64,000 bases of DNA, taken from contig NZ_JAJUBB010000016.1 in assembly GCF_028683135.1 (NCBI RefSeq), forward strand, positions 53,077-117,076, in the 5' to 3' direction. A program made the position numbers and the translations under genes. A model generated the notes under the pieces. The model saw nothing but the letters and a program-made list of their open reading frames with translations. It searched no databases and was not told the DNA's origin. Of the stretch, positions 54,326 through 63,438 are shown piece after piece (within the stretch, counting starts at the first letter, position 1; each line of letters begins with the position of its first letter). This DNA is from Enterovibrio qingdaonensis (lineage in GTDB: Bacteria; Pseudomonadota; Gammaproteobacteria; Enterobacterales; Vibrionaceae).

Positions 54326-55279
54326 ATGAAACTATTTGGCCGATTTATATTAGATGCAGGTTTAATTTCTGCAAAGGATCTTGCTGACGCCATGGTAGAG
54401 CAGGTAAGCCAAACGCCGCAGAGTGTAGAGATTATTTATCAAAAAGGCCTGATTTCACCAGAGCAGGTACTCGACATTATTTCGCTTCAAAATGACGAGC
54501 ATTTGGACTTTAGAACGGCATGTATTCGGCTGGAGATTTGGCGTACCGACTTCATCGATATCATCAATGAAGAAGTGGCGAAGCGTCGTTTGACGCTCGG
54601 GCAGCTATTGGTTGATAAAGAGCTTGTCGAGCCCAACAAACTGCTTTCTGTATTGAAACAATTTCATGTCTATCGCGCAGAAAATAACAACGATTTTGCC
54701 CTGTTTTCAGATAACACCTTGTTAGATCTCAACGAAGAAAATAATAACAGTAACGAGCTAGACGAGAGTTTTTCGCCTGACTTTTCGCAAGTGAAAATCA
54801 ACAATGTTGTGGATTATCTGGATCTGTTTTCCGAAGAGAAAGAGATTGAATTAGAGATGAAAATTCTCGCCATCGAGTCGTTAGGAAAAGCAAATCAAGA
54901 TGTGAACCCAGAAGAATTGCTCGATCAGTTTTTCACTGAATATCACTCACTGAAAGGGACGGCGAGAGGCATTGGGGCGATACTGACGGAAAACCTCATT
55001 CATGAGTCAGAAGATTTACTCACCTTTTACAAACGTTTCCTGCATAAAGTCGAAAGCTCGGATTTCGTTGCTTTAGCCGCAACTAACTTGAAGGTGCTGG
55101 ATGTGCTGAGCCATCTGCGAAATGAAATGATAGATACCAGTACGGAAGAGAGCTTTTGGCGCAAGCCCGAGCTAAAAGAAAAGTACCTGCGCGCCCTGCA
55201 TGACACAAAACGCTTATTTACAGAATTAGAAAGCCGAGGGTACCAAGTCGATTTGGAAGATGTCAGAGACATGTTCTGA
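54326..55279 (+). CDS. Stand-alone HPt (CheA P1-like) protein with GspE/MshEN-like N-terminus
   Basis: The 317-residue protein has two repeats in its N-terminus (LFGRFILDAGLISAKDLADA at 3-22 and LGQLLVDKELVEPNKLLSV at 91-109) of the type seen in GspE/MshE N-terminal domains. A poly-Asn/Asp linker (about 118-150) follows, then a P1-type domain with His207 in YHSLKGTARGIG. That motif is the phospho-acceptor of CheA, missing from the kinase encoded just upstream. The two proteins would together make a functional CheA. The N-terminal module may bind a nucleotide such as cyclic di-GMP or position the protein; that is inferred. Confidence 0.85.
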   Translation: MKLFGRFILDAGLISAKDLADAMVEQVSQTPQSVEIIYQKGLISPEQVLDIISLQNDEHLDFRTACIRLEIWRTDFIDIINEEVAKRRLTLGQLLVDKELVEPNKLLSVLKQFHVYRAENNNDFALFSDNTLLDLNEENNNSNELDESFSPDFSQVKINNVVDYLDLFSEEKEIELEMKILAIESLGKANQDVNPEELLDQFFTEYHSLKGTARGIGAILTENLIHESEDLLTFYKRFLHKVESSDFVALAATNLKVLDVLSHLRNEMIDTSTEESFWRKPELKEKYLRALHDTKRLFTELESRGYQVDLEDVRDMF

Positions 55280-55334
55280 CGCACTTTCCTATCCGCGAAC
55301 CATCATATATGTGCTGTATTCTAGTGATAATCGG

Positions 55335-55354
55335 GCATAGCCGCGCATAGCCGC
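55335..55354. repeat. Two tandem ten-base repeats
   Basis: GCATAGCCGC occurs twice in direct succession in the gap after the HPt gene. It is short, and its significance is doubtful. Confidence 0.5.
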
Positions 55355-55474
55355 GCTTAATCTTGCTAGTTATTTAACCAAATTTGTCGATCGACTCCTT
55401 GTTTCCACATGCTGTTCACCGAATGTTTTATCAAATTGGTTATGCTGGCGTTTTTAGGCTGAGGGTTAAATTAA

Positions 55475-56419
55475 ATGGAAGTGTTAGATTTACTCGCGAA
55501 CGTGCTTAACGCGTGGATTATTCTCGCAGTACTTGTGGTTGTTTTTCTCAAGGGTGCGGTTAAGTTCGTTCCTCAAAACACAGCTTATGTCATCGAAAGA
55601 TTTGGTAAGTACAATAAAACCATGGAAGCGGGTTTGAACTTCCTCGTGCCTTTCATCGATCGTGTGGCATATATTCATACATTAAAAGAACAAGCATTCG
55701 ATGTTCCCTCTCAGTCTGCAATCACTCGCGACAACATTTCGCTGGTGGTTGATGGCGTACTCTACATCAAGGTGCTTGACCCTGTTAAAGCCAGCTACGG
55801 TGTAGATGCCTATGTGTTTTCCGTTACCCAGTTGGCGCAAACTTCAATGCGTTCTGAGATTGGCCGAATGGAGTTGGATAAGACCTTTGAAGAGCGTGAA
55901 AACCTGAACACGGCCATTGTGTCTGCAATCAACGAAGCGGCAGCCCCATGGGGTGTGCAGGTGATGCGTTACGAGATTAAAGACATTGATCCGCCACGTT
56001 CAGTGCTGGATGCCATGGAACGCCAAATGAAGGCTGAACGTGAAAAACGTGCTGTTATTCTAGAATCAGAAGGTGCGCGTCAATCGGAAATCAACGTTGC
56101 TGAAGGTAAAAAGCAAGCACGAGTTCTCGCTGCAGAAGCTGAAAAATCAGAACAAATCCTGAAAGCGGAAGGTGAAGCGCAAGCGATCCTTGCCGTTGCA
56201 CAAGCACAAGCAGAAGCTCTGGAAGTGGTTGGTCGCACTGCGGCGACAGAAGAAGGCCAAAAAGCGATTCAGTTGGATTTGGCGGATAAAGCCATTGAAG
56301 CGAAAAAGGCAATTGCTAAAGAGTCTTCCGTTGTTTTGCTGCCTGATAGCCAATCAAATGCAGCCAGCCTGGTCGCAGAGTCGATGAGCATCATCAACGC
56401 GTTAAACGCAAGGAAGTAA
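55475..56419 (+). CDS. qmcA: SPFH-domain membrane protein QmcA (stomatin/paraslipin type)
   Basis: The 314-residue protein has one N-terminal helix (about 12-30) and a stomatin/band 7 domain (FVPQNTAYVIERFGKY to about 190). A long Ala/Glu/Lys coiled coil follows (about 195-255). The C-terminal LLPDSQSNAASLVAESMSI is typical of QmcA/paraslipin. It oligomerises in the membrane and in E. coli associates with FtsH and membrane quality control. It is paired with an NfeD-like gene two bases downstream, the usual arrangement. Confidence 0.92.
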   Translation: MEVLDLLANVLNAWIILAVLVVVFLKGAVKFVPQNTAYVIERFGKYNKTMEAGLNFLVPFIDRVAYIHTLKEQAFDVPSQSAITRDNISLVVDGVLYIKVLDPVKASYGVDAYVFSVTQLAQTSMRSEIGRMELDKTFEERENLNTAIVSAINEAAAPWGVQVMRYEIKDIDPPRSVLDAMERQMKAEREKRAVILESEGARQSEINVAEGKKQARVLAAEAEKSEQILKAEGEAQAILAVAQAQAEALEVVGRTAATEEGQKAIQLDLADKAIEAKKAIAKESSVVLLPDSQSNAASLVAESMSIINALNARK

Positions 56420-56421
56420 TA

Positions 56422-56931
56422 ATGAACGTGCTGGACTATTTTCAATCCAATCTAGCAGAAGCCACCATTATTGTGGGCATGATACTGCTGATTGTAGAGA
56501 TTTGGTTGTTTGGTCTTTCCACGATTATTTTGCTCGCGCTTGGCATTGCAGCAATTATCACTGGCGGTCTTGTTTGGTTTGGCGTGCTCTCTGAAACCAT
56601 GACGACAGTCATTACTGGTTCGGGGGTTGGTGCCGGTGTACTCACCTTGATCCTATGGGGACCAATGAAACGTGCCCAAGTGATCACAAAACGCGATTAC
56701 AACATTCACAGTGATTTGATGGGATTAGAGTTTACGCTTGAATCCACGTTGGATATCCAAACGCCTACAATAGTGCGCTATTCGGGTGTGAGCTGGAAAC
56801 TTGTATTGTCCAATAAGTGCCGAGACGCTGTGCTTGAACCCGGATCAACGGTGAAAGTTGTCGGGGTTGATGTGGGGAAGTTCTTTGTTGAGCCAAAGCC
56901 TCAAGATTCAGCGGCAGAAACAGCAAAGTAA
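56422..56931 (+). CDS. NfeD-like membrane protein (YbbK/YbbJ partner)
   Basis: The 169-residue protein has three closely spaced hydrophobic helices (about 13-75) and a C-terminal OB-fold-like domain with the NfeD signature EPGSTVKVVGVDVGKFFVEP. It lacks the N-terminal protease domain of long NfeD proteins, so it is the short YbbJ-like type. It follows qmcA by two bases and is expected to act with it in membrane organisation. A strong terminator follows. Confidence 0.9.
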   Translation: MNVLDYFQSNLAEATIIVGMILLIVEIWLFGLSTIILLALGIAAIITGGLVWFGVLSETMTTVITGSGVGAGVLTLILWGPMKRAQVITKRDYNIHSDLMGLEFTLESTLDIQTPTIVRYSGVSWKLVLSNKCRDAVLEPGSTVKVVGVDVGKFFVEPKPQDSAAETAK

Positions 56932-56955
56932 TTCTTAGAAATATTTATATGAAAG

Positions 56956-56988
56956 AACGCCTGATTCAATATCAGGCGTTTTTATTTG
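56956..56988 (+). terminator. Terminator of the qmcA operon
   Basis: AACGCCTGAT (56956-56965) and ATCAGGCGTT (56971-56980) form a ten-base-pair stem with loop TCAAT, followed by TTTATTTG. Confidence 0.93.
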
Positions 56989-57020
56989 TGGGGGTAATTA
57001 CTTGGCGTATATGGGCTTTT

Positions 57021-57048
57021 CCTACCCAACCGTTCCAACTTATAATCC
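57021..57048. repeat. Partial copy of the end of the 58184 gene
   Basis: The minus-strand sequence here (GGTTGGGTAGG preceded by GGATTATAAG) resembles the stop region of the paralogue at 58184 (GGTTGGGTAGG preceded by GGATTTTAG). It lies just downstream of the 57077 gene and looks like a remnant of a tandem duplication unit. Confidence 0.55.
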
Positions 57049-57076
57049 GCCAGTTTTAGTCTTATTTCTTTCTGTT

Positions 57077-58168
57077 CTAATGTTTGGTTTGAAGAAAGTT
57101 CGTCAAATTTCCACCTGCTTCATAGTGTTTTTTAATGGCAGTTCGTTGGGTTAATAATGCTTCACTGGGTTGTTGCCACTCATTTTTTGGTAGGGGCTGT
57201 GACCACTCATTAATATTTTCTGGTAACGGCTTTTTATTTAAACTGTCCGTCCACTCAGAAACTAGGTAGGGGATCTTCCAGCAAGAAAGAATATGATAGA
57301 AGTAATAGCAGAATAAGGTGAAATACGAATCCGCTGGGTCAGTGAATTTGAAAGAAAGCCACTTTCTCGGGCCCTTTTTGAATTTAGCCCAAATACGCTC
57401 TCGCTCTGCATCAAACATTGCGCGGTCTTCTTTGATAAACGGTAGCGATCTGGGCCAGTTTTTTTGAGGCTCATCCATGTAAGAGCGCATGGTTTCCCAT
57501 TTCCTTTGTGCCTCACCAACAGAGTAAACGGGTTGGCGTAAAAGCCAGTAATCTTTACCGTCAGGTGTTGGGATCGCCATGCCAAAGGTATAGGTTGTCA
57601 TGACGTTGGTGCCCGTTGTACCTCTTGATAAGGCAACCCAAGAAACAATCTGCTCCCAAGGTGCTATCACAGGGGTTGTTCTGCCATCAGGGTAGTAGCA
57701 TATTTCTCGGCGTTGTCGATGAAAGCGAATGGGCCGTTGGCGCGCATATTCGAACGACGTTTTGATGATGACGAACCAAACGATTCCGGCAAGTAGCAAA
57801 TAAACAATAGATATGCCGAATACTATTTCGTTGAAAGCTCTTAAAAATGCATCTAGAAAAGGCCCGCCATAAAAAAATCCAGCATGAGTGAGAATCAGAA
57901 GCGCAACGAAACTGACAGCATTGATTGACACGAGCCCAAATTGGACTTGAAATGCTTTCCCTTGGCAGCGAACACCAATGTCCATATAAGCATCATTGAC
58001 TTCGAGTATTTCTGAAGAGGGCACCGTGTCTTCGCTTTTCAAGTGGTAGGCAGGCATGGGCTTTGGTGAGAAAAAGACGGCTTCACCTGCTAAAAATTTT
58101 CTTCGTTCGCCCGCGCAAGGTTCTTTTTGCGTTAAGTCGAGTTCTTGGTTTTTCTTTTTTCTGAACAT
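57077..58168 (-). CDS. DUF6708-type membrane protein, copy 1 (possible T6SS immunity protein)
   Basis: The 363-residue protein has a charged N-terminus (MFRKKKNQELDLT), two hydrophobic helices at about 80-100 and 115-140 and a soluble C-terminus with ARQRPIRFHRQRREICYY. It is a clear paralogue of the 366-residue gene just upstream, with the same layout and motifs. Its C-terminal tail differs. It follows a VasX-like effector gene, where an immunity or accessory protein is expected. Immunity is inferred from position; no domain proves it. Confidence 0.75.
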   Translation of the reverse strand: MFRKKKNQELDLTQKEPCAGERRKFLAGEAVFFSPKPMPAYHLKSEDTVPSSEILEVNDAYMDIGVRCQGKAFQVQFGLVSINAVSFVALLILTHAGFFYGGPFLDAFLRAFNEIVFGISIVYLLLAGIVWFVIIKTSFEYARQRPIRFHRQRREICYYPDGRTTPVIAPWEQIVSWVALSRGTTGTNVMTTYTFGMAIPTPDGKDYWLLRQPVYSVGEAQRKWETMRSYMDEPQKNWPRSLPFIKEDRAMFDAERERIWAKFKKGPRKWLSFKFTDPADSYFTLFCYYFYHILSCWKIPYLVSEWTDSLNKKPLPENINEWSQPLPKNEWQQPSEALLTQRTAIKKHYEAGGNLTNFLQTKH

Positions 58169-58183
58169 GGTTATGAGGTCTTC

Positions 58184-59284
58184 CTACCCAACCTTTCTAA
58201 AATCCATGATGCCGCCACCCGCCTCGTAGTGTTTTTCAATGGCAGTGCGTTCTTTCAGCAACGCCTCACTTGGTTTGGCCCATTTGTTCTCAGGTATAGG
58301 CGTTGACCAGTCTGCCACTTCTTGTGGCAGTTCCACTTTCGAGAGGCTGTCTGTCCATTCAGAGACCAAATAAGGCAGCTTCCAGCCGCTCAATATATGG
58401 TACGTGTAATAGAAAAACATTGAGGCGTAAGAGACCCAAGGCATATCTGAATTGAGGATGAACCAGCATCTCGGCCCTTTTTTGAACTTCTCCCACATTT
58501 CACGGCGGTTTTTATCAAACAAGGCGCGGTCTTCTTTTTCAAAGGGGCTTGGGGTTGGGCGACGTGCTGGCGGTTCATCCATGTACATGCGCATGGTTTC
58601 CCACATGCGTTGGCCGTCGGTCACCGTGGCAATCGGTCGGCGCAGTATCCAGTAATCCTTGCCATCAGGCGTAGGGATGGCCAACCCAAACGTAAAATGT
58701 GTCACCATGCTGTTGCCTGTGGTGCCGCGGTTCGTAGCTACCCAGCACACCACCTCTTCCCACGAGGCAATGATGGGCTTCTTTTCTTTGTCGGAGTAAT
58801 AGCATATTTCCCGACGTTCGCGGTTTAAGCGGATAGGACGTTGGCGGGCAAACTCCAGGGAGCTGCTGATAATGACGTACCAGCAAATGCCTATTAGAAA
58901 GGCAAAGATAAAAGCTAGGGGTATAGCAAGCTGATCAAATACTGCCCGAAATGATGCTTCGACAGAGCCGTAAATAGAAGCATCCCTAAACCCAAAGATG
59001 ATGGCCAATACCAACATAACAATGGCAGCAAAGCCTATCACAGTATTGACCAACTGCACTTGCCAGGCTTTACCCTGACATCGCTGACCGATATCCATGT
59101 AAGTGTCATTAATGGCCAGTATTTCGGGTGAGGTCACCACTGTTTCTTTGGCAATTTTTGCCGAAGGAAGGGGCTTAGGTGAGAAAAATACCGCTTCGCC
59201 AGCAAAAAAATTGCGGGTATCCCCCGCTTTGGGCGTAAGCTCCGTCAGGTCGATGTCCTGATTTTTCTTTTTTTTCCAAAACAT
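58184..59284 (-). CDS. DUF6708-type membrane protein, copy 2 (possible T6SS immunity protein)
   Basis: The 366-residue protein starts two bases after the effector stop, with GGAAG inside the effector's last codons serving as ribosome-binding site. Two hydrophobic helices (about 75-100 and 120-140) and the ARQRPIRLNRERREICYY block match copy 1. Close coupling to the effector favours it as the cognate immunity or stabilising protein. Copy 1 lies 15 bases downstream behind a repeat of the same leader sequence. Confidence 0.78.
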   Translation of the reverse strand: MFWKKKKNQDIDLTELTPKAGDTRNFFAGEAVFFSPKPLPSAKIAKETVVTSPEILAINDTYMDIGQRCQGKAWQVQLVNTVIGFAAIVMLVLAIIFGFRDASIYGSVEASFRAVFDQLAIPLAFIFAFLIGICWYVIISSSLEFARQRPIRLNRERREICYYSDKEKKPIIASWEEVVCWVATNRGTTGNSMVTHFTFGLAIPTPDGKDYWILRRPIATVTDGQRMWETMRMYMDEPPARRPTPSPFEKEDRALFDKNRREMWEKFKKGPRCWFILNSDMPWVSYASMFFYYTYHILSGWKLPYLVSEWTDSLSKVELPQEVADWSTPIPENKWAKPSEALLKERTAIEKHYEAGGGIMDFRKVG

Positions 59285-59286
59285 GG

Positions 59287-62200
59287 TTATGAGGTCTTCC
59301 AGATGATGTGTTGGGTGGTCAGTGGGGCTAGTTCACTGGCCGAGGTATTTCTGGCTTTCAGCAGGGTTACTTCACTGAGGCGGCCGACACGGGTGAAGCT
59401 TTCTGCCTGAAAACGCAGTAAGTCTCTCTCGGGTGCCTCCAGCATGGGGAAGTAATGCAGTTCAATACCAATGCCATGCTCGGCGTTGATTTCAGGGCTA
59501 TACAGTGGTAGTGCTATCTGCAGCGGCTCAGTAGCATCGCTTAAACACACCCATTGCTGAGCTAGTGCTTGCGTCCATGGTTTCCAGTCGTTGTTGCGGG
59601 TACTGCTTTTCCAATAGGCGGCAAGCTCCACGCCGGCTTGATCCAGTGACCCCCGCGTTAGCCCTGGTAGGCTTAATATAAGTGCTTTTCCCTTGCCGAA
59701 CTCACGGATTTCTGCCGCGGGCTTGGTCGAAATTCTTGCCAGTTGCAGGTTGCTTTCTTCGAGTGTCCGTGAAGACCGCGCTTTACCCCACTGACTGTTT
59801 TCAAACCAGGCCAAATAGCTCGAAAGGTGGGTGCGGTTATACCATACCGTGCTGGCAAGTTGGAGGGCAGAGATAGCAATGCCAACAAGGGTTAAGCGAA
59901 TGGTCATCGAGACCAGTTGAGAGCCGTTCTTTAACCATATAGTGGCCCGCGCTGCTTTGTCTGCTTTAAGCACAGTGAAGCCGACTTGAGCACTGCGAAT
60001 TAGCCCCGCGCTATTCACTGCGACCAATCCGCCTTCCGCGACACCAGCGATTAACGCCTTAGTGTCGCCGTTTCGCCATGCCATGATCGCTTCAGATGCT
60101 TTTAGACCTGAGCTAATAACACCGAAAGCATACGCTGATGCCCCCAAGATTGTGGTGTACTTTCCAAGGTTTACTCCATAAGTCAGTTTACTGCTATTAC
60201 TACTCACCAGCTTGATGGCAGCCATATCGGTTGCTGCCTTGACACCTTGTACTAGACCGGCAATACCACTGAGTACGCCTGAAATTTCAGCTAACTCTTT
60301 AAGGAAGCCTTTTCCCATTGCTTTCTGAGCATTATGAATGGAAAAAATGACCAAGACTAAGGACAGAAAATCCCATTTTCCGGCGTTGATGCGTATGCTG
60401 TATTTACCCAATTTTGTTGACGCATCCTTCAATGACTGTAAGTCCCGCGCCATGAGCTTCATGTCGGCATGCATCTCGGGCGATAAGCCCCTGATGTAGT
60501 AGCCAACTTTTTCTGGGCCCTCTCCGAGTGGCGAGATGGCCTCCGCCAGCTTGGTTTCCATGGTCAGCAGTTTTGATTGGTTATGTTTGAAAGACTGACG
60601 CAGCTCAGTCACCGACGAAGATTGGTTAATGGAACGCCCTTGTCGGCGTAAAGTCGCGAGTGTTTGTCGGATCTTGTGTTTGAGTTCTAGGTTTTCTGCT
60701 CGCAGTGCAACAGCTTTGTCGCGAAGCAGCTCAAACGCACTAAATTCAGCTTTATTGGCAAGACCAATAGATAGACCCTGTATGTTGTAAGCCTTCAACA
60801 TATTCAGCCAGGCGCTACCAGGGAGGTCTCTAAAGACCTTACTTGGGTCAAACTGTTTGTTGGCGTTGGTGTCGTCTAGAAATTCTGACGTGACTTTTGC
60901 GAGTGCCAACGTATTGGCTTGTGCATAACTGGCGTCTATCAGAGAGTCAAACGCACGCAGACTATCATCTATTCGGGTGAGCGCTGCCCCCCAAGAAGCA
61001 CCATTAAACTCCCTTGCGAGCAGGCCATTCAACTCTGCGTTGATGGCGTTGATTTCAGCCAAACTGTTTTCAGCAGAGGCAAGATCATGCAGTTGCTTTA
61101 TCTTCTTGAGTATTTCCTCGGTGATTTTGACATAATTCTCCGCTGGTAAGGTAAATATCCCTTTGATACTGATCCATGGCATTTTATGCAGCTGGCCGGC
61201 GACCAGTTCACTGGCTGCTTCGCTCCAGCAGACGTCCTGAATGCAGGAGTATTCAGCCGCCAGTAAGTTTTGTAGGCTCTCGACATTGCTGGCATCAAAG
61301 TACCAGGCCGCCGGATAAAAGCGGGTAAAAAGGGCAACCCTATCATCGTTGATGTTTTCAAGGAGCACCTGCCAATGGTCCAGCTTTTCGCGCTCCTCTT
61401 TCAAAAAAGCGTTCATCTCCTCTTCATTGATGAGGTCTAAAAGCCCAGGCGTACCTGCGTTAGAGTCCCAGAACTTAAAGGCATTCACCCCTCGTGTTTG
61501 TCGTTGGTATTGGTCTTCAATATCGTCAATGAGCTCTTTGTATTTATCCCAAAGGCCTTCACTGAGTTCTTCTTTCAGCCTGATTTTTTTGTAGGCTCTA
61601 AGTTGAGGGTGATCACTGCCGGGATCTTTCTGAAATTCAATCCATTCAACCACGGCTTGTTTTTGTCTATCATTGAGTTCGTTGACAAAACCAGGGTCTC
61701 CTACGGCAACGGCGAGTTGATCAACTTGTTCGGGAGAAAGAGTGATTTGCGACTCGATATAGCAACCTTCTATAAACCGCTGATAGTTTTTTTCATCTGA
61801 GGTCCACGTTTCGAGAGAAGTTGCCACTAATGCTTGATATGACGCAAGGTCTCTGAGAATACCGATATCATCGTTAAGGACGAGGTAGAAGTGATCATTT
61901 TTGTATTGAGGTAATACCTTGGCACTTAATGCAGCAAAATCGGTTTGCTTATACAGCGGCTTGTGTTCCCATTCATAGTCCTCATAATCCAACGCAGAGG
62001 GCTGTGCGTTTGGCACCGTTGTTTCTGCACATTCGGCAATGACTGATGCCGCTTGTTCTGAAGTTAGCAAGTTGTCGCCGCCGGTCAGAGGATTCGCGCC
62101 TGAGACGGTAACTCGTTGCATGAACCGCTTTCTGTCTGCATCACTTTTAATGACTTGAGAGCATTTTTTCGCAGTCCACTGCACTTCGGCGTAGCAAGCG

Positions 62201-62574
62201 TACAATGTGTCAGCTTTTTTGAAGACCAGATTGGCGTCACCGACGGCTGTTGTCCTTACGTCGTTATCAACTTCCCCGTCCTGCCACAACAAGGTGGTGA
62301 TTTGTCCTCCTTCAATGCGGTATTCATGAAGCAGCCAAGTGTTACTTTGTTTTACCAACATATATAGCCAGCCGTCTCGCAGCAAACGCACGCCTACTGG
62401 CTTTGATTTTGTTTCAAAAGGAGCGGGAACAGTTCCTTTAGCGGCGAGTGCTTCTACAAGTCCGAATCTCACTGGAATGAGCTGAACTTTATCGAGCTTT
62501 AACGAACACACTCCCGTCGGGCTTTGCGCATCTTTAGTATCACCACATTGGGCATCTTGTACTGGGGAGGTCAA
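59287..62574 (-). CDS. VasX-like pore-forming type VI secretion effector
   Basis: The 1095-residue protein has an N-terminal region resembling the VasX-type toxin N-terminus (GVRLLRDGWLYMLV) and long helical middle parts. Hydrophobic segments lie in the last third, at about 770-840, 845-880 and 920-945, as in colicin-like pore formers. The length is close to the 1085 residues of V. cholerae VasX. The start is TTG, overlapping the adaptor stop (TTGA), with AGGAG upstream. Its place after VgrG and a DUF4123 adaptor matches the vgrG-2/vasW/vasX order. It is expected to permeabilise target-cell membranes. Confidence 0.83.
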   Translation of the reverse strand: MTSPVQDAQCGDTKDAQSPTGVCSLKLDKVQLIPVRFGLVEALAAKGTVPAPFETKSKPVGVRLLRDGWLYMLVKQSNTWLLHEYRIEGGQITTLLWQDGEVDNDVRTTAVGDANLVFKKADTLYACYAEVQWTAKKCSQVIKSDADRKRFMQRVTVSGANPLTGGDNLLTSEQAASVIAECAETTVPNAQPSALDYEDYEWEHKPLYKQTDFAALSAKVLPQYKNDHFYLVLNDDIGILRDLASYQALVATSLETWTSDEKNYQRFIEGCYIESQITLSPEQVDQLAVAVGDPGFVNELNDRQKQAVVEWIEFQKDPGSDHPQLRAYKKIRLKEELSEGLWDKYKELIDDIEDQYQRQTRGVNAFKFWDSNAGTPGLLDLINEEEMNAFLKEEREKLDHWQVLLENINDDRVALFTRFYPAAWYFDASNVESLQNLLAAEYSCIQDVCWSEAASELVAGQLHKMPWISIKGIFTLPAENYVKITEEILKKIKQLHDLASAENSLAEINAINAELNGLLAREFNGASWGAALTRIDDSLRAFDSLIDASYAQANTLALAKVTSEFLDDTNANKQFDPSKVFRDLPGSAWLNMLKAYNIQGLSIGLANKAEFSAFELLRDKAVALRAENLELKHKIRQTLATLRRQGRSINQSSSVTELRQSFKHNQSKLLTMETKLAEAISPLGEGPEKVGYYIRGLSPEMHADMKLMARDLQSLKDASTKLGKYSIRINAGKWDFLSLVLVIFSIHNAQKAMGKGFLKELAEISGVLSGIAGLVQGVKAATDMAAIKLVSSNSSKLTYGVNLGKYTTILGASAYAFGVISSGLKASEAIMAWRNGDTKALIAGVAEGGLVAVNSAGLIRSAQVGFTVLKADKAARATIWLKNGSQLVSMTIRLTLVGIAISALQLASTVWYNRTHLSSYLAWFENSQWGKARSSRTLEESNLQLARISTKPAAEIREFGKGKALILSLPGLTRGSLDQAGVELAAYWKSSTRNNDWKPWTQALAQQWVCLSDATEPLQIALPLYSPEINAEHGIGIELHYFPMLEAPERDLLRFQAESFTRVGRLSEVTLLKARNTSASELAPLTTQHIIWKTS

Positions 62575-63431
62575 AGTGTGTGCTCCTGAGTCGAGGTTGC
62601 GTAACGTTCAGCCAGCAAAGCGGCTTTTTCTATGCGTTGAGAAGGCGTTTGGGCTGAAGGGGCGTTTACCAGCTGATATAGCTCGGGGTAAGCCTCTTCA
62701 GTTAGTGCTTTTTCACCAAGAAACCCCAGCACGGTGAAATACTGCAAAAGGTCTCGCTCTGAGGAAAAACCCTTTTGGTAAGCGCGAGAGGCTTGCTCTC
62801 TTACCCAGTGATTATCTGTTTGAGGGAGAGAGTGGTTGAACCATTTTGTGATGTGTTTTTCTATCTTCTCTAGCGAGTTTCGCCAACTGATTTGACCAAG
62901 CTGTGCCCACTGTTTGTCTGTGAACGTTATTGGTTGCTGCGGTGAGGAAGAAAGAGTGCTGGGTTTGTTTTTGGTTTTCCAACCGTCGCGGGTAGGTAGC
63001 CAAACTTGTTCAATGTTATGCCAAAGTGCGGGGCTCTCATCATCAAACAGTACCCAGGCAGCTTCAGCATGTGCCATTTTGTAGAACACCGAACTTCCGT
63101 AGGGTGTTTTCACTTGAATGACCCCGCGCATGGTCTCCGCCACGTCCTCTAGGTTTGCAAAAGAAGAAAAAAAGTACCCTTGGTTCGCGTTGGCATTTTT
63201 TCTGAACCAATCAACGAGATTCCATGTTGCGACAACGACACAGGGTGACACTTCTTTGAGTTCGCTCCACGGAGAATTGAAATAAATCGGCTCGTACTTT
63301 GGGTTCCCTTCAACCTGATACAGAAGTGTTTCCACGTTCGGAATTTGAGTGCCATCGAGTATGAGATAAAGGTGCATGTCACCGTGCAGATCCATGTCTG
63401 GAAATGGCTTGGGTAAGACTGTTTCTGACAT
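62571..63431 (-). CDS. DUF4123 adaptor/chaperone (VasW/Tap-like)
   Basis: The 286-residue protein has an N-terminal DUF4123 domain (HLYLILDGTQIPN near residue 20, the PYGSSVFYK-like central motif) and a more variable C-terminal half. DUF4123 proteins load a specific effector onto the VgrG tip and are encoded between the two, as here. The ATG at 63431 is seven bases after the vgrG stop; the frame extends 21 codons further but would overlap vgrG. Its stop overlaps the effector start by four bases. Confidence 0.85.
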   Translation of the reverse strand: MSETVLPKPFPDMDLHGDMHLYLILDGTQIPNVETLLYQVEGNPKYEPIYFNSPWSELKEVSPCVVVATWNLVDWFRKNANANQGYFFSSFANLEDVAETMRGVIQVKTPYGSSVFYKMAHAEAAWVLFDDESPALWHNIEQVWLPTRDGWKTKNKPSTLSSSPQQPITFTDKQWAQLGQISWRNSLEKIEKHITKWFNHSLPQTDNHWVREQASRAYQKGFSSERDLLQYFTVLGFLGEKALTEEAYPELYQLVNAPSAQTPSQRIEKAALLAERYATSTQEHTL

Positions 63432-63438
63432 GACAAAT

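Noticed and set aside
55335..55354. Tandem GCATAGCCGC as the start of a CRISPR or larger repeat array
   Set aside because: There are only two short units without spacers.
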